Assembly (NCBI GenBank): GCA_011109175.1
Contig: RDEW01000005.1
Location: forward strand, 1,366,324 to 1,430,323
Origin: Dicyema japonicum
Lineage: Eukaryota > Dicyemida > Rhombozoa > Dicyemidae
Direction of reading: 5' to 3'
Length of the DNA: 64,000 bases
Below the pieces are notes generated by a model. The model made no database searches. It was not told where the DNA came from and was given only the letters and a program-made list of their open reading frames with translations. The first letter of the stretch is position 1; the number at the start of each line of letters is the position of its first letter. This document shows, one piece after another, positions 24,045 to 35,829 of this stretch. The position numbers and the translations under genes were made by a program.

Positions 24045-24826
24045 TTATTCATTTACTCTTTCTCTTATGAAATCAAATATTTCGTCAGTTATTTTGATGT
24101 TTTTTGCACCTCCTTTAGGTTTGTTTGAAATTTTCCATATTTTTTGAATTCTCTATGATCCGATAGACTGTTTTTAGTAGAACGTCAAGATTTTTAGAAA
24201 TATTATTGAAATCCATTGTTGTAAATGTTATTGATAACTTTTCTATTTTCATTGGTAAGATTCTCCGACATTTGCAAAATACAGCGAAGTGGTCACGTGG
24301 CGAGTAAATGTGATCCAATTTTAGTCTAGATGTTAAAATATCTCGGATTGATGCTACGCACTTCTCACTTAGTATTGAAAACCCTGTATCAGCATGAGGA
24401 GAGAACAATACCAATCTAGGTACATCACATGTGGTAGTGTAATGGGGGTTTGCAACTAAGAAAAATGCGGTGTCTTATCATAATTACTTTAGAAAATCTA
24501 AAAATTGTTACTGACTTGTTGCTTTTTCAAAACATTAATAAAATTCTACTTGTTATCTTCTAATATTTTATAATATGGCAAACNCTCGGATTGATGCTAC
24601 GCACTTCTCACTTAGTATTGAAAACCCTGTATCAGCATGAGGAGAGAATAATACCAATCTGAGTACATCACATGTGGTAGTGTAATGGGGGTTTGCAACT
24701 AAGAAAAATGCGGTGTCTTATCATAATTACTTTAGAAAATCTAAAAATTGTTAATGACTTGTTGCTTTTTCAAAACATTAATAAAATTCTACTTGTTATC
24801 TTCTAATATTTTATAATATGGCAAAC
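24045..24826 (-). CDS. Unknown protein gene, 3' exons; 5' part duplicated by assembly
   Basis: Not recognised. The minus strand from about 24460 is open through VANPHYTTTCDVPRLVLF and then LTSRLKLDHIYSPRDHFAVF and FTTMDFNNISKNLD. A 31-nt GT..AG intron (24184-24154) then leads into RIQKIWKISNKPKGGAKNIK and TDEIFDFIRERVNE with a stop at 24045. The joined frame and the basic-then-acidic C-terminus look like a real host gene. The start was not found. The stretch 24342-24583 is repeated at 24585-24826 around a lone N, so the upstream exons are confused by an assembly duplication. Confidence 0.5.
24342..24826. repeat. Duplicated contig ends around a single N (24584)
   Basis: Two 242-bp copies, 24342-24583 and 24585-24826, differ at several bases (for example gagaacaata versus gagaataata). 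Equal length on both sides of one N and a few mismatches suggest two haplotype contigs joined end to end. Confidence 0.92.
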
Positions 24827-24879
24827 TTTGTATAAATTTCAGTTAACAAAGTGACGATTGAGAATCCATGCGAATTTAC

Positions 24880-25030
24880 TACAAGACAAATATTATCACG
24901 TGCAATTGAACCACGACAACGAAAGGGATGGAGAAGGTTAACGGAAAGGATTGTCGAAAAACATGGCACAAGTGAAACCATAAAATGTTTACTGGTAACG
25001 CGGATGTGCTTTAACTAACTAATTGAATGA
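24880..25030 (+). mobile_element. Group A LINE 3' terminus
   Basis: The plus strand carries the family end: gaaagggatggagaagg, aaacatggcacaagtgaaac and gctttaactaacta. This is the reverse complement of the 3' ends at 6466 and 9999. Confidence 0.65.
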
Positions 25031-25197
25031 CGATGTGGTTCACTTCAAGGTGTCAGATGGATGTGTTTGAAACATCACTCAGAAAAAAGAACCACTTACT
25101 TTCCCTATCGACTCTCTCAAGGAAGTTCCTGATGGTGATCGTTAGCAGGCACAAAGACCTCACGCCAATGAGATCCTCCTAACAAAATTATAATCCT

Positions 25198-25660
25198 ACA
25201 ACTGAGCATTTTCTTTTTCTTAATAATGATTCTCGGCATTCAAAGAATAAAAATACTTAAAGAAAAATTACTTTATGAAAGAACTCTGGATTTGTAAAAA
25301 CTTAAAGATTCCCTTATTTAACTATGATCTACACTCAGGGGCGTGCCTAGAGTGGGTCATAGAAACAGCNGGACGATGAGGCCTAGAAACAAGATGGCTG
25401 AGATAGGATAACTGTAAAGCATGGCGCTAAAAACACTGAGCGAAAATGAGGTGGCTGTTGAGAGTAGTCAGGATCACTTAATAGCCGCATTTTCTTTTTC
25501 TTAATTTAATAATGATTCTCGGCATTCAAAGAATAAAAATACTTAAAGAAAAATTACTTTATGAAAGAACTCCTCTGGATTTGTAAAAACTTAAAGATTC
25601 CCTTATTTAACTATGATCTACACTCAGGGGCGTGCCTAGAGTGGGTCATAAAAACAGCCG
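25198..25660. repeat. Duplicated segment near a single N (25370)
   Basis: About 170 bp before the N (to 25369) recurs at about 25485-25660 with small indels of 3-4 bases. An unrelated 116-bp stretch separates the N from the second copy. Again consistent with overlapping haplotype contigs. Confidence 0.8.
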
Positions 25661-26351
25661 CTCTGGCAGCACGCTGCAAGGGGTAGTAGATCCAAGCCAT
25701 AGAGTTCACTAAGCTATACTCACTTATTCTCAATGTTTTTTTTCATAATAAACAAGATTGACTACTAGGGATCACCATGTTTTATTGACAGCGCTGAAGA
25801 CTTTGGTTACTCAATTGCTAGTTGTAAACGTTATTTTTTAAAGTTAAAAGATACAACATATTTGAGGTCATCAATGTCAGCTCCTGTCAAGTTTATCTTT
25901 GATCAGCATTGATTAGTCCTGATTTTTAAGTTAGTTATAAGGAACATCATTATCATATACTCGCCCCGGACGACAGAAAGGTTTGTCACGCTCCTGTATA
26001 TACGCATTTTTTGGGAGGAATATCGGAACAAAATGAGGTTACTGCTACGGCGTGTCGGGATCTCGTGATTAATTAGTTTGCCATGATCTTTGTACTCTTT
26101 ATCCCCGTCTGTTTCGTCCTCCCCCTTTGCACTCTGGAATCACTTAGTTAGCTGAGGAAATTCTCATCTTTTTGACCAATTAGTCCCCGAAGAATAAATG
26201 ATCTCCCAAATAGCTGGAATTATTTCATAAGAAAGCCCACAAATGAAGAAAACTGGTCCCTCGGCTCTGTAAGAGACACACATTACTATTATTCCTTAGA
26301 ATACTGAACTCTAAAGTGAAGAACAAAACTATTCAGTACACAATTCTATCA
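25661..26351. other. Unassigned spacer downstream of the DDX28-like gene
   Basis: No gene recognised. Around 26040-26120 there is a LINE-type 3' motif (gggatctcgtgattaattag). Confidence 0.3.
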
Positions 26352-27818
26352 CTATCTAATATACATCCTCATTTTCTTTTCCAGTTTATTCAAACAGGCA
26401 ACATCATCCTTGGTTACCAAACTAGTAATTCCCCTTCCTTTCAAATTATCTCCACGAGAAACCCTTCCAGCTCGTCTCACATAAATAGTCTCATTTGGAG
26501 GAAATTCATAGTTAATCACATGTTTAACAAACGTGGTATCCACGCCCAACGAGATACAATCACTCGCTAAAAGAACGTTACATTTTCTAGAGAAAAAATA
26601 TGAGAGATTATCCCGTCTCATTTTGTTAGGCATTCCACCCCAAACCCGAACATGTTCGATGTCTTTTAGAACGTGTCCTAAATAATCCACAGTCTTCACA
26701 TTAGAGCAAAACACGATCAACGGGTAGGATAATTCAGGAGATAATAAAAGATCACGGAATTCATTAAACTTTGTTGATTTATTTACACGAATAAACTTAT
26801 GTGAGACATAGGGATTTATCCGATGAGACTAAAAGTAATAAAATACGACCACATTAGCTTCCACTAGTCGAAAATGCATCGAGTCATTAGAAGAAGCAAA
26901 CATATCAGCGAGTTTGAACTCCATGTTTTTGGAAAGGTGGGAGGATGAAACCAGGGTAAATCTCGTACTCTTTACAAGATTTTTGTTTATTAACGAGTCA
27001 ATTATTTCAAAAGAAATAAGCCTGAATGTTTCATCAAAGAGAGTGTCGGCTTCATCAAACACACAAAATTCAAAATTCTTTATTTGAAGGTAATCCGAAC
27101 TCATAACTTCCAAAAGTAATCTGGGAGTTGCTATGATTATATCCGCTTTTATCGAGTTGGAGACAAGACTACAGCTAAGTCCAGTCTAAAATATTCATTA
27201 TTAATTGACTTGTTTAGAAAATTTAGAGACAACTGAATATATTTGGTTGCATAACTCCATTGTAGGAGTCATAATGAGGCATCTTGGGGGTGAACGACTA
27301 CTTTGCTGTAATAACGTCAATATCGGAGTCAGATATGCTAAGGTTTTTCCACATCCTAAAATAAATTATTGTCAACCTGGTTCGCCAACAAGCATTAGGT
27401 GCTGAAAGGAGAATATGGCATCTATTGCTTTACATTGCAGCTTCGAGGGTTTCGTAATGTTCTCTTCTGCCAAAATTTGAGTGACGTCTCTGCTTATTTT
27501 TTGAGCTTCAAACCCACCTACTTGGTCAAATTCATATCTTGTTTTATATCTACTGATATTTAATGGAGCAAACGGTTTTACGATGAAAGCATCTGTATTG
27601 GTTTTATTTCTAGTCCAATAATAGGAAACTAATTCCTTGTTAGTAAATGAATGTTTTTGTCCACGTGACAGGTCAAAATTTTCATTTTTCGCAACCAATA
27701 TTTTATTTTTAAGCGCCAATCGTTGTTCAAATGATAATCCTGATGAGTATTCCCGTGCAGAACTTAGATTTGATTGAAGTATTTCAAATATTCTCGTGTA
27801 CGGTCTACACAGTTTCAT
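26352..27818 (-). CDS. DDX28-like DEAD-box RNA helicase, four exons, intact
   Basis: ATP-dependent RNA helicase. The nearest family I recognise is DDX28, which acts in mitochondrial ribosome assembly. Exons: 27818-27377, 27355-27210, 27185-26850 and 26828-26352; introns 21, 24 and 21 nt; 466 residues against about 540 in human. Motif I GEPGCGKT is created only when intron 1 is removed. Motif Ia is MTPTMEL, motif II DEAD in CVFDEADTLFDE, motif III an SSS-type site in TLVSSSHLS, motif IV LIVFCSN, motif V LASDCISLGVD and motif VI YVRRAGRVSRG, where the first His of HRxGR is Arg. The DEADTLFDE and GRVSRG contexts favour DDX28 over other DEAD proteins. No obvious targeting peptide was checked beyond the short basic N-terminus. 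Confidence 0.92.
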
Positions 27819-28925
27819 CTCGATAACTTTTCAAATAAATTTTAATTAAGTTTTTAATTTTTTATTATTTAAAAAAATAAGATTGAATTCTTCCATGTGT
27901 TATCTGACCAGAGGGAGATTAATCCAGGACGCCAAAACTTACTGCAAGGAAAACCTGATGTGGACACTGGGATAACTTAATTTAGACGGTCTCTTTCCTT
28001 TTGTGGTTCGGGGTTAATAAACTGACCAGGATATTGGTTAGTGATGTCGCTTGTAATTAGCTGTGGGATCGATTTCCATATCGCTACTTACCTGGTCGAG
28101 TGACTTCTTTAAATGTTTAGCAAATATTCTTTTGTGAGTGTTTTTCTGAGGATCGGAATCGAATTCCTCTTTGCCATTCACAGACATGAGGACAGTTTTA
28201 TGATGAGGTTTTGTTGTGTTAAATTCTTCACCGATAAATTGCGAGGCGGTAGCTAAATGTGTTGATTATAGGTTTGTTTGGCTCGGGTATTGGCTTATGC
28301 ATGTCTGGAATGACACTGATGTCTATATTAGTGCTATTAGTTATATTGCTTATAGATCTAATGTGACAATTATTCTAATGTTAAAATGTTGGTAAGGATA
28401 ATTTGGTAGTTAACTTTATATTATTGTTCACTTAATGAAACTTCTCTAGTCTCTTCAACTAAATGAAACTCGAATTAACTCCTAGAAAATTATTTAACAT
28501 TAAAATCAAAAATTCTCATCGTGTTCCTTAATATCTGATTGACTTCCAGAATTCTTGATATAGATAAAAATGCTCCCCGTCGATATAATCGACTTTTACT
28601 AGATCGGTCTTTAACGGCGACCCTCAATCGATTTTTTAACACATCTGTCTTCTTTTGATCTATAAATAATATATTTTTCCTTCAGCTTTTTTTTATGTTT
28701 TCAATATCAACAAAAACATCACCAGAACATATTTCGTTAACACAACAAGTTTTATATCAAATTCGTTATTTTTCCATATTCGCCTGCTAGCCATCTTTTT
28801 ACCTGTCCAATATAACAACGGTTTGCGTCTTTGAGCGCCTAAATTTATCCTGACTTTATTTGAGCGACATTAAAGTAACCTTAAGTAAATATCCGTAGAT
28901 CTGATAATTTTTTATTATTTCTTTT
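27819..28925. other. Spacer with a LINE-type 3' end
   Basis: At about 27950-28020 there is a plus-oriented LINE 3' motif (gggataacttaatttagac, then cggggttaataaa). Nothing else was recognised. Confidence 0.35.
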
Positions 28926-28929
28926 TTTT

Positions 28930-31245
28930 AGTAGACAACATAGTAAGCCTCATGGGTGTATATCCTGACTTTTTACGTTTTTTGCAAGTTTTGTTCCCCA
29001 AGCTGCACATCCATAACTTATAGTTGAAATGACTGTACTGTACAACGTGGATAATGAGACAAGCACCTTCACGAAGTTAAGCTGACCGGTTTGAGGATCC
29101 TTTAAATTTTGAGACAAACACCTTCGCGAAGTTAAGCCTTCGAACCGAAGGCTTCCTCCAGTTTAGGATATTACGCGTTTTCATTCGCTTGACCTCTACG
29201 ATATCAGTTTTCGAAATATTCATTGATAGAAACCATTTGGCCAGGCACTCTTGTAGTATCTCCAGGAGATATCGAAGTGCTTTTTGTTACTTGAGACAAA
29301 GTCAACATGATCGGCATAAACAATTTCCATAATATCGTCGCTGTAATACATCCGGAGATCTCATAGAGATTAAAAAGTATACAATGAACAATACCGGAGA
29401 GAGTCTCCTCACTTTTATCACGGTTTCTTGCGACATGTGAATTCTAAACTCCGTGTTTGATAGGAGTATCCGTATTAGGTTGAACGAGTTCTTATCCTGG
29501 AAACTTTCAAGGACTTCAATAAGTTTTTCTCGACGGACAGTGTCGCAATGCCCCATATGGCACCATACTACGTAATCCGTTGATCTCCCAGTCCTGAAAT
29601 CACTTTGGCTTTGTGCTAAGTATCCGCCCATTGATTCTTGGATCCCATTAAACATGACCAGGACAAGGTTCTCCCGCAAGATCTTTAGAAGGATGACAAG
29701 ATGCAAATTTTCAACCAGTCCAGGGGAATGGGGTTATTTCCTTTCTGGACTGGTTTTAGTACCCTTTTTCCAAGCTCTGAAAAGTCCTGTTTTCTATCAA
29801 GTCATTCAGCAATCTTGAGAGTTTTTTGCAAGTTCTAATGGGCCAAGTTTTAACAATTCTAATGATATGTTGTCTGGTCTCGGAGAGCGACCAAATTTGA
29901 GTTTCTTTATCACTCAAGAGATAGCCTCCTGTAACATAATCTGTCGAGTTTGTTGTCTTCTAGCCTCAGATCAGATTTATCTCCTTTCACAAAGAACAGT
30001 CGTTTAAAGTGCAGTGATACGAACTCCGTCTGTTTGGCACTATTTCCTATTGTTTTTCCGTTTTTGTCGTGCAAAATAAGCTTCCCTGATTGGTTCTTAC
30101 TCCGCATTAGTCGTATCGCCATAAATGTTGCAACGTTGAAGAGTTCGATTTCTGTAATCTTGTTTTCCAACTGGTTAGTGTCATGTTGCTTGTTTAAGAG
30201 TTTGATTTTCATCCCGATTTACCTTCGTTCGGGTCTCTGGTACGTCTGGGTGACGCTGACTGCTGTGGAGTTCACTTTCCCAAGGTGTTTGTTAGCCGAG
30301 GAATGATTCTTCTCACAGCTTCGAACCATGTCTTTCCAAGTGGAAGATCCATTCATGTACTTCTGATTGATTCTCATACAAATTCTTGATATTCTTTTTG
30401 CTGTCTGATGAGTCCAAGAGTTTAGTCATACGCCTCCTTCTTGATCCCGTGGAATTCCAACCACATTGTGTTTGGATGAACCGTATCCTGTTAGATTTTA
30501 TGTGCATAAACTCATAGCCATCCTCCGCAGTTAGAACAGCTCTTAGATTGAATATTGTAGACGCAGTTCTTTGGTCACTATCAACAGTCTTTTAAAATAT
30601 AATCAATCTGAATATATTATTTGTCGGATTTCTGGTGTTCGAATGTAGGGAGTCTTCCAAGTTGTTTATGGCGTGCAGAATGTTGGTCATTTCATAAGTA
30701 TGTTAGAGCAATGCCAAGATAGTTCCTGATCTCCCTTCCCTGTTGTTTAATAAAACGTTTTTATCCTTTTCATACCCCGACTTTATCATTTCAATTGCCC
30801 GCAATAAAGAGGAATGAAGAAGACTTCAGGCTAGATACAAACTTGGCGAGTTTTTTGTAGAAAGCGTCCAATTTTTCAGGGTCTTTGGAATCCGGCCACT
30901 AAGTGGGGCAAACACATTCACTGTGGAGATTATCTATTCCCTCTGTCCAATCAGTAATTGAAAGACACTAATTCGATCATTAATTTTCCAAAGTAATCTT
31001 TGAGTACAGCGAAACCCAGTCCATAGTATTTGCAGTCAGATGGGAGTAGAAATAATCTGTAGTTTTTAAAGCGTTCTTCAAGTCCCTCCTTTTCTGACCC
31101 TCGTCTCTTGGAGACAGCAGACAGATACTTCTCAAGGTACAGATATAGTTGATGCCTCTTCGACGATCCATTGAGTCCCAGGAAGGTAGAGAACCAGGAA
31201 GAACCATTCAAACGCTTGAGTGGAGGAGAAAGACCACCTCAACCA
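28930..31245 (-). mobile_element. Group A LINE, decayed
   Basis: The 5' end near 31240 carries the family leader. The endonuclease (LLPSDCKYYGLGFAVLKDYF) is at about 31210-31000. Pre-RT and RT segments are at 30212-29910 and 29706-29302 (QSQSDFRTGRSTDYVVW, RREKLIEVLESF). The post-RT tail (STVISTISYGCAAWGTK) ends near 28940. There are many stops and frame changes. The order is complete but internal pieces are missing. Confidence 0.8.
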
Positions 31246-31475
31246 AAATATAGTTAATATGTCACCAATAATATGTTAGCTTTAAATAGTAAAATTTTAT
31301 TGACCAAAAATAATAAAAGGTGAGAAATAGGTTAAACAATCTAAAAAAACAAACAAAATACTTATTTTGCTATTTTATTTCGATTATCATAATTCTGAAA
31401 ATCATTCTGACTATATTCAGAGTTTCCACAACTTTGATTAAATTCACAGTTGCCATAGTCAACATTTCCCTCCTA

Positions 31476-33437
31476 TTAGTCAAACGTCAAAATTACAAGT
31501 TGGGCATTTTGGAACAAATATAACGGGGGATACTGGTGATACATTGTAAGCACTACTAACTTAAACAAAATACTGGAAATTTGATTGTAATAGTTAAAGT
31601 CCATATACTGGAGATACGCGTCTTTCGGGCAAATTTCAATGCTAACTTGGCCAATATTCAAATCGTTTATTTTAAATTCCTTTTTCTTAAAACGGGAAAC
31701 AATCTCTTCGCAAGCTGCTTCGCTTATTAGTTCTATCATGACTTCTTCCGATGGATATCCCTTAACTTTACTTTATAAACCACAACCGTAATGTCATAAA
31801 TCCTGTGAATTCCGTTCCCAACAACATACACGTTGCAATCCTCCAGAAAATTGATTATGTCTTGAGCGTTGACGTTTGCTGGAATTTTTTTTAAAATGAG
31901 AATTTCTTTTTTACTTAATTTTGAAGCAAAGTGGTTGTGAATAGCAGTTAAGTAATTATAGATATACGGACATTCCGGAGTGACCAGAAAATTAGAGTAT
32001 TTTTCGTTTGTTACGTTAAATACAGGATTGCTTACTTGGTTAATTTCCGCCACCGTGCTTTTGAAAATTTCAATATATCGGTTCCTCATTCGTTTTAGGT
32101 TGAATTTTGTGAATATTTCGACGTCTTTTTCATCGTCCAAATAGATAAAGGCATTTCCAGTTGGTTTCCCGTTTTCGTTATGAACGATTACTATCCGTTT
32201 GTAGTCATCATTGATCCAATCAGGCTTGAAAAAATTTATCTAAAATAATTTGAATCAAAACAATGTCTTGTTTAGTCGCACTGAATGGAAGACCTCTCAT
32301 TTTGATGACTGGCATTGGCGAATTTGTGATTACTACCAGGTGACTAACGCAGTATACAGGATATAATATTGGATACGTCACTTTGGGAGATTGGATAGAC
32401 TTCGATGTATCTTGTAAGCATATAATGCTTGTGGCGACAAAGAGCCATTTTAAAGTCACTGTAAGTTTCAAAAAAGACGTAAGCTTCCCCATTCTTACGA
32501 CCTGATTTGGTCAGGCGAAGCAATATCGTTCCGCTAATTAAATCAGGTCAATTCTAACTTTATTATGTTCAACCCTGAGAAAAACTTGGCAATGTCTTGC
32601 TCCGATGATTCCCAGGGCAGGCCACGGACCTTGACAATTTGATTTTGGACGTTGTTAATATTTTCACTTAAAATAGTCTTAAACTTAAATACTTTAAGAT
32701 GTGTATATAATTTTCTCTGATAAAATTCGGATTTTTGAACACGTGACCTAATTAATGCTTAGCAACCTTAAACCGCGACGGAGTAAATGGAGGATGACTG
32801 TATTAATGTGAGAACACTGGCTTTTGGAGTAGTTGGTCCTCGATGTGATAATTGGTTTATTTATCTCTATATTTATATTTTTGACTCACTTTTCATGATT
32901 TCTTCTAGTTCTTCAACGTTCCCTGAGTTTGTATGTAATTTGAACTCCTCCCTCAAATCGAAAAAACCATAAAAATATTTTGGAAGCGAGACCCCATTTT
33001 TGGTGGCGATTGGAACGAGGAACTGTTTTAGATACAAAGGCCCGTCTGTGCAACAAAATATATTATTGATGTCATTTGTATGTCTCCTAATTTTTTCATC
33101 GATCTACAAATTATGCAACATGTCAACAGTATTGATTGCCTTTCTGAAAGATACGGCGTCTTTCAAATCAACTATTTCCGAGGTTGGTGATTTTTTGCAA
33201 AGTTTGCCCCTTTCGTAGTTTTGGCAATTGTAATCGAAGGATTTCGTTTTAATTGTATCGCCAGTCACTATCTAATTGGTTTAAATATACAAAAAATATG
33301 AGTAAATTAGGAAATACTTTTGCAGTCTTTAAATTGATGAGAGAATACGAGATCTCGACAAGCTGCCTTTCGTCGCATCCCAACAAGTCAGGATTATGTC
33401 CGTCTGAGAGGCAAAACAGACTCACCAGGTATTTCAT
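31476..33437 (-). CDS. ESRP/Fusilli-like splicing regulator, nine exons, intact
   Basis: RNA-binding protein that controls alternative splicing. Exons: 33437-33318, 33271-33108, 33086-32890, 32866-32767, 32747-32559, 32533-32358, 32332-32262, 32239-31781 and 31760-31476. Introns: 46, 21, 23, 19, 25, 25, 22 and 20 nt. The joined frame gives 586 residues (human ESRP1 about 680). The N-terminal third resembles the ESRP exonuclease-like region ([49 protein letters not shown]). Three quasi-RRMs follow: [17 protein letters not shown] (about residue 235), [13 protein letters not shown] (about 326) with the shared C-terminal [18 protein letters not shown], and a divergent third ([20 protein letters not shown], about 455). 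The Pro/Gly-rich tail of vertebrate ESRPs is absent. Its start codon is 50 bp from that of a divergent small ORF. Confidence 0.93.
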
Positions 33438-33487
33438 TAAATAATACGCTGCTTCAATCTATTTAATTAATAATCACCGCAGATGGC
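33438..33487. promoter_or_regulatory. Possible 50-bp divergent promoter
   Basis: Only 50 bp separate the ESRP-like start (33437, minus) from the start of the small plus-strand ORF (33488). If both are genes, their promoters must share this interval or overlap the coding sequence. No core element is obvious. Confidence 0.35.
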
Positions 33488-33700
33488 ATGCGACAAAATT
33501 ATAAGAAATTGCATTTAGGCGAATTCAATTATGACGAAAGTAGGCTATTGGTAAATTAAGACTCGGATTCATATGGATTTGACCGTTTAATGATGTTTAC
33601 TCAGTCATTTGTAAATAGTAAACATCTATTTTACAAATATTCGTGTAATTGTACATTCGATATGATCATTGAAGAGTTCTGTTACCTTTATTGTGAATAA
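33488..33700 (+). CDS. Small possible protein of 63 residues, two exons
   Basis: Not recognised. Exon 1 is 33488-33539 and exon 2 is 33561-33700, with a 21-nt GT..AG intron that removes an in-frame TAA. The protein starts MRQNYKKLHLGEFNYDE and ends IIEEFCYLYCE; it contains a cluster of Cys (KYSCNCTF). The evidence is the clean intron of the size seen elsewhere, the open frame on both sides, and the head-to-head position against the ESRP-like gene. No homologue is known to me, so it could be chance. Confidence 0.4.
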
Positions 33701-33779
33701 CATTCAATTAAGTTTATTATTTAAGACTAATAAATTGATTTTAAATAAAGTCAGGAATAAGTGCAAATATAAATAGGTC

Positions 33780-34060
33780 ATAAGTTTAATAATTGGCATA
33801 GTTTCGATATTATTATTAAGCAATCTCTTCCTCTCGTGGTAATTACTTGGAGGTCCCTCTCGAGCACCATCGGGAGGGTGGTCCCTGGTCGTCCAATGAC
33901 TCAAAGAGCGTCCGATGCAATATGATGTAACTTTAATTCACTAAATTTCTTCATATCCTTACGAAAATTGTAATCTTTCGGTTCCCTCATTCTCTTGACA
34001 AAGTGATGAACTTGGAGGACTCGTATATACTAAGATTCAGAACAAGAAAGCGTCGGATAT
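33780..34060 (-). mobile_element. Group A LINE tail fragment
   Basis: Minus-strand text IGRPGTTLPMVLERDLQVI corresponds to the RGRPR.TLP..L..DL segment near the end of group A ORFs. The sequence upstream of it is decayed. Confidence 0.5.
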
Positions 34061-34289
34061 GCAAATGCTTTTAGATCAAATCCCCCACCACGTGAATTGG
34101 AGGAAATTGAACAATATGCTGTATATTATAAAAAGCAATATTCCTGAGGATTTGTGATGGTAGATGGAGTGGCTGATCCGCAAATTCCTTTTTTCTATCT
34201 AGCTATTGAAATATATTTCCAAAGACCATAGTTAAAAACAAAAACAAGAAATTATGTGATCCCGGCGAATTTCAATAGGGCTCTCAGCT

Positions 34290-35600
34290 TGGCCCAGTGG
34301 TCTTCCCTCGATCCAATTTAGCACGCGGTGGACGAGTGATCCTTTGGTGTTGTTGAGTTTGACCTCCTTTTCTTCTTATTAGGTATTCCAAGGGGGTAGA
34401 AATTAGATCACCTTTGATCCAGTTTTTTATCACGGAAAACGCTCTTTTTCAATTCTCTGGGAATTCGTCCAAGAATTTGAGGGTCCCCAAATGGATTTAA
34501 AATATTTTTTTGTAAATTATTATTTAAAAATAAAATTATAAATTTTTATTTTGATAAGGGCAAGTTATCTAATACACACCATTAAGAATTTGTTCTCTGT
34601 TAGAATGCATCGAGATCACGTGATAATTAGTTTTGTTTTACCGTGGTCTTGGGTTAAATAAAAAAAAGAAAAAAAAGAATTTGTACTTACGACATTCAAC
34701 GTGAGTTGAATTTCCTCTCCACTACGAAGAATACAGTTGACCCTTGAGTTTTGTACTAACCGGGAGCACAGTGTGCGATTTTAAACTCAAAAGGAAGAAA
34801 GCCCACCATGCGGTCTTGTGTATGAGGGAATTGAGACTCGAAACGTATATGTTTTTATTTATTTATTCACGTACAATCATTCCATCACTCCTCTATGGAC
34901 TGGAAGGATGGTATTACACTGCATACAAAGAGCGTTTTAACTTGTGTCTTGAAAAATCGAGGAGAGCAGGGATCAAGATTGCCCTACACAAAAGGAAGAT
35001 GAAAATTTGCTAGTAATGTCGATAAGAGATGCAGCATAAAATAGGATGGAAAACTTTCTACAAAGAGCTGCCATCATTGAGTCGTATGTTGCAGCACAGA
35101 ATAAACGATAAGAGGGGTCTGAAAGCGAAGAGAAGAGACCAAGCGTTTGCAAGACTTGCGGCATGAAGACAACTAACACCCTCTATAATTTTTTTTGCTA
35201 ATAAAGTTGTTAAAGTTAAAAAAATATCAGTTGACCGAGGACCTCTTTCGTTATGGAGGTGCAGTCGCTTGTCTCTAGAGATTAAGCTAAACAAAGAGTT
35301 GGATGGATTAGTGTGACCAGGATCATTTTACTTAAACCAGAATGTCGACAATATGGACAATCTCTTGCANGCAAGACTTGCGGCATGAGGACAACTAACT
35401 CCCTCTATAATTTTTTTGCTAATAAAGTTGTTAAAGTTAAAAAAAATACAGTTGACGGAGGACCTCTTTCGTTATGGAGGTTCAGTCGCTTGTCTCTGAG
35501 AGATTAAGCTAAACAAAGAGTTGGATGGATTAGTGTGACCAGGATCATTTTACTTAAATTAGAATGTCGACAATATGGACAATCTCTTGCATTTCATAAA
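34290..35600 (+). mobile_element. LINE 3' fragments, jockey-like, with duplicated contig ends
   Basis: A LINE-type 3' end (gagatcacgtgataattag, then cttgggttaaat) lies at about 34610-34670. A post-RT tail follows in the plus frame 34744-35013 (HAVLCMRELRLETYMFLF, IIPSLLYGLEGWYYTAYKER). Downstream, 35149-35369 and 35371-35591 are 221-bp near-copies around the lone N at 35370. Confidence 0.6.
35149..35591. repeat. Duplicated contig ends around a single N (35370)
   Basis: Two 221-bp copies flank the N, both beginning gcaagacttgcggcatga and ending caatctcttgca. They differ by single bases and one-base indels. Confidence 0.92.
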
Positions 35601-35829
35601 CACTATGCAAACTTAATTCACAAGTGTTAAAGTAAGTGACAGGACATCAATATTACAAGTATGATGGCACCTTTGACAATAATTAACTGACAATGAATAT
35701 AGCAATGAAACATCTTAAGAAATTGAAAATTATTACTCGAATCTCGCCTTGACCATATACGATATACATGCTTTCCCTTCACTTTTTTGTAAGTATTTAA
35801 AAAGCACAAGTGGAATACTTCTCCACAAA

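Noticed and set aside
34040-34165. Two overlapping plus frames that both look coding
   Set aside because: Neither joins to a second exon and the region borders LINE debris on the other strand, so there is no support for a gene.
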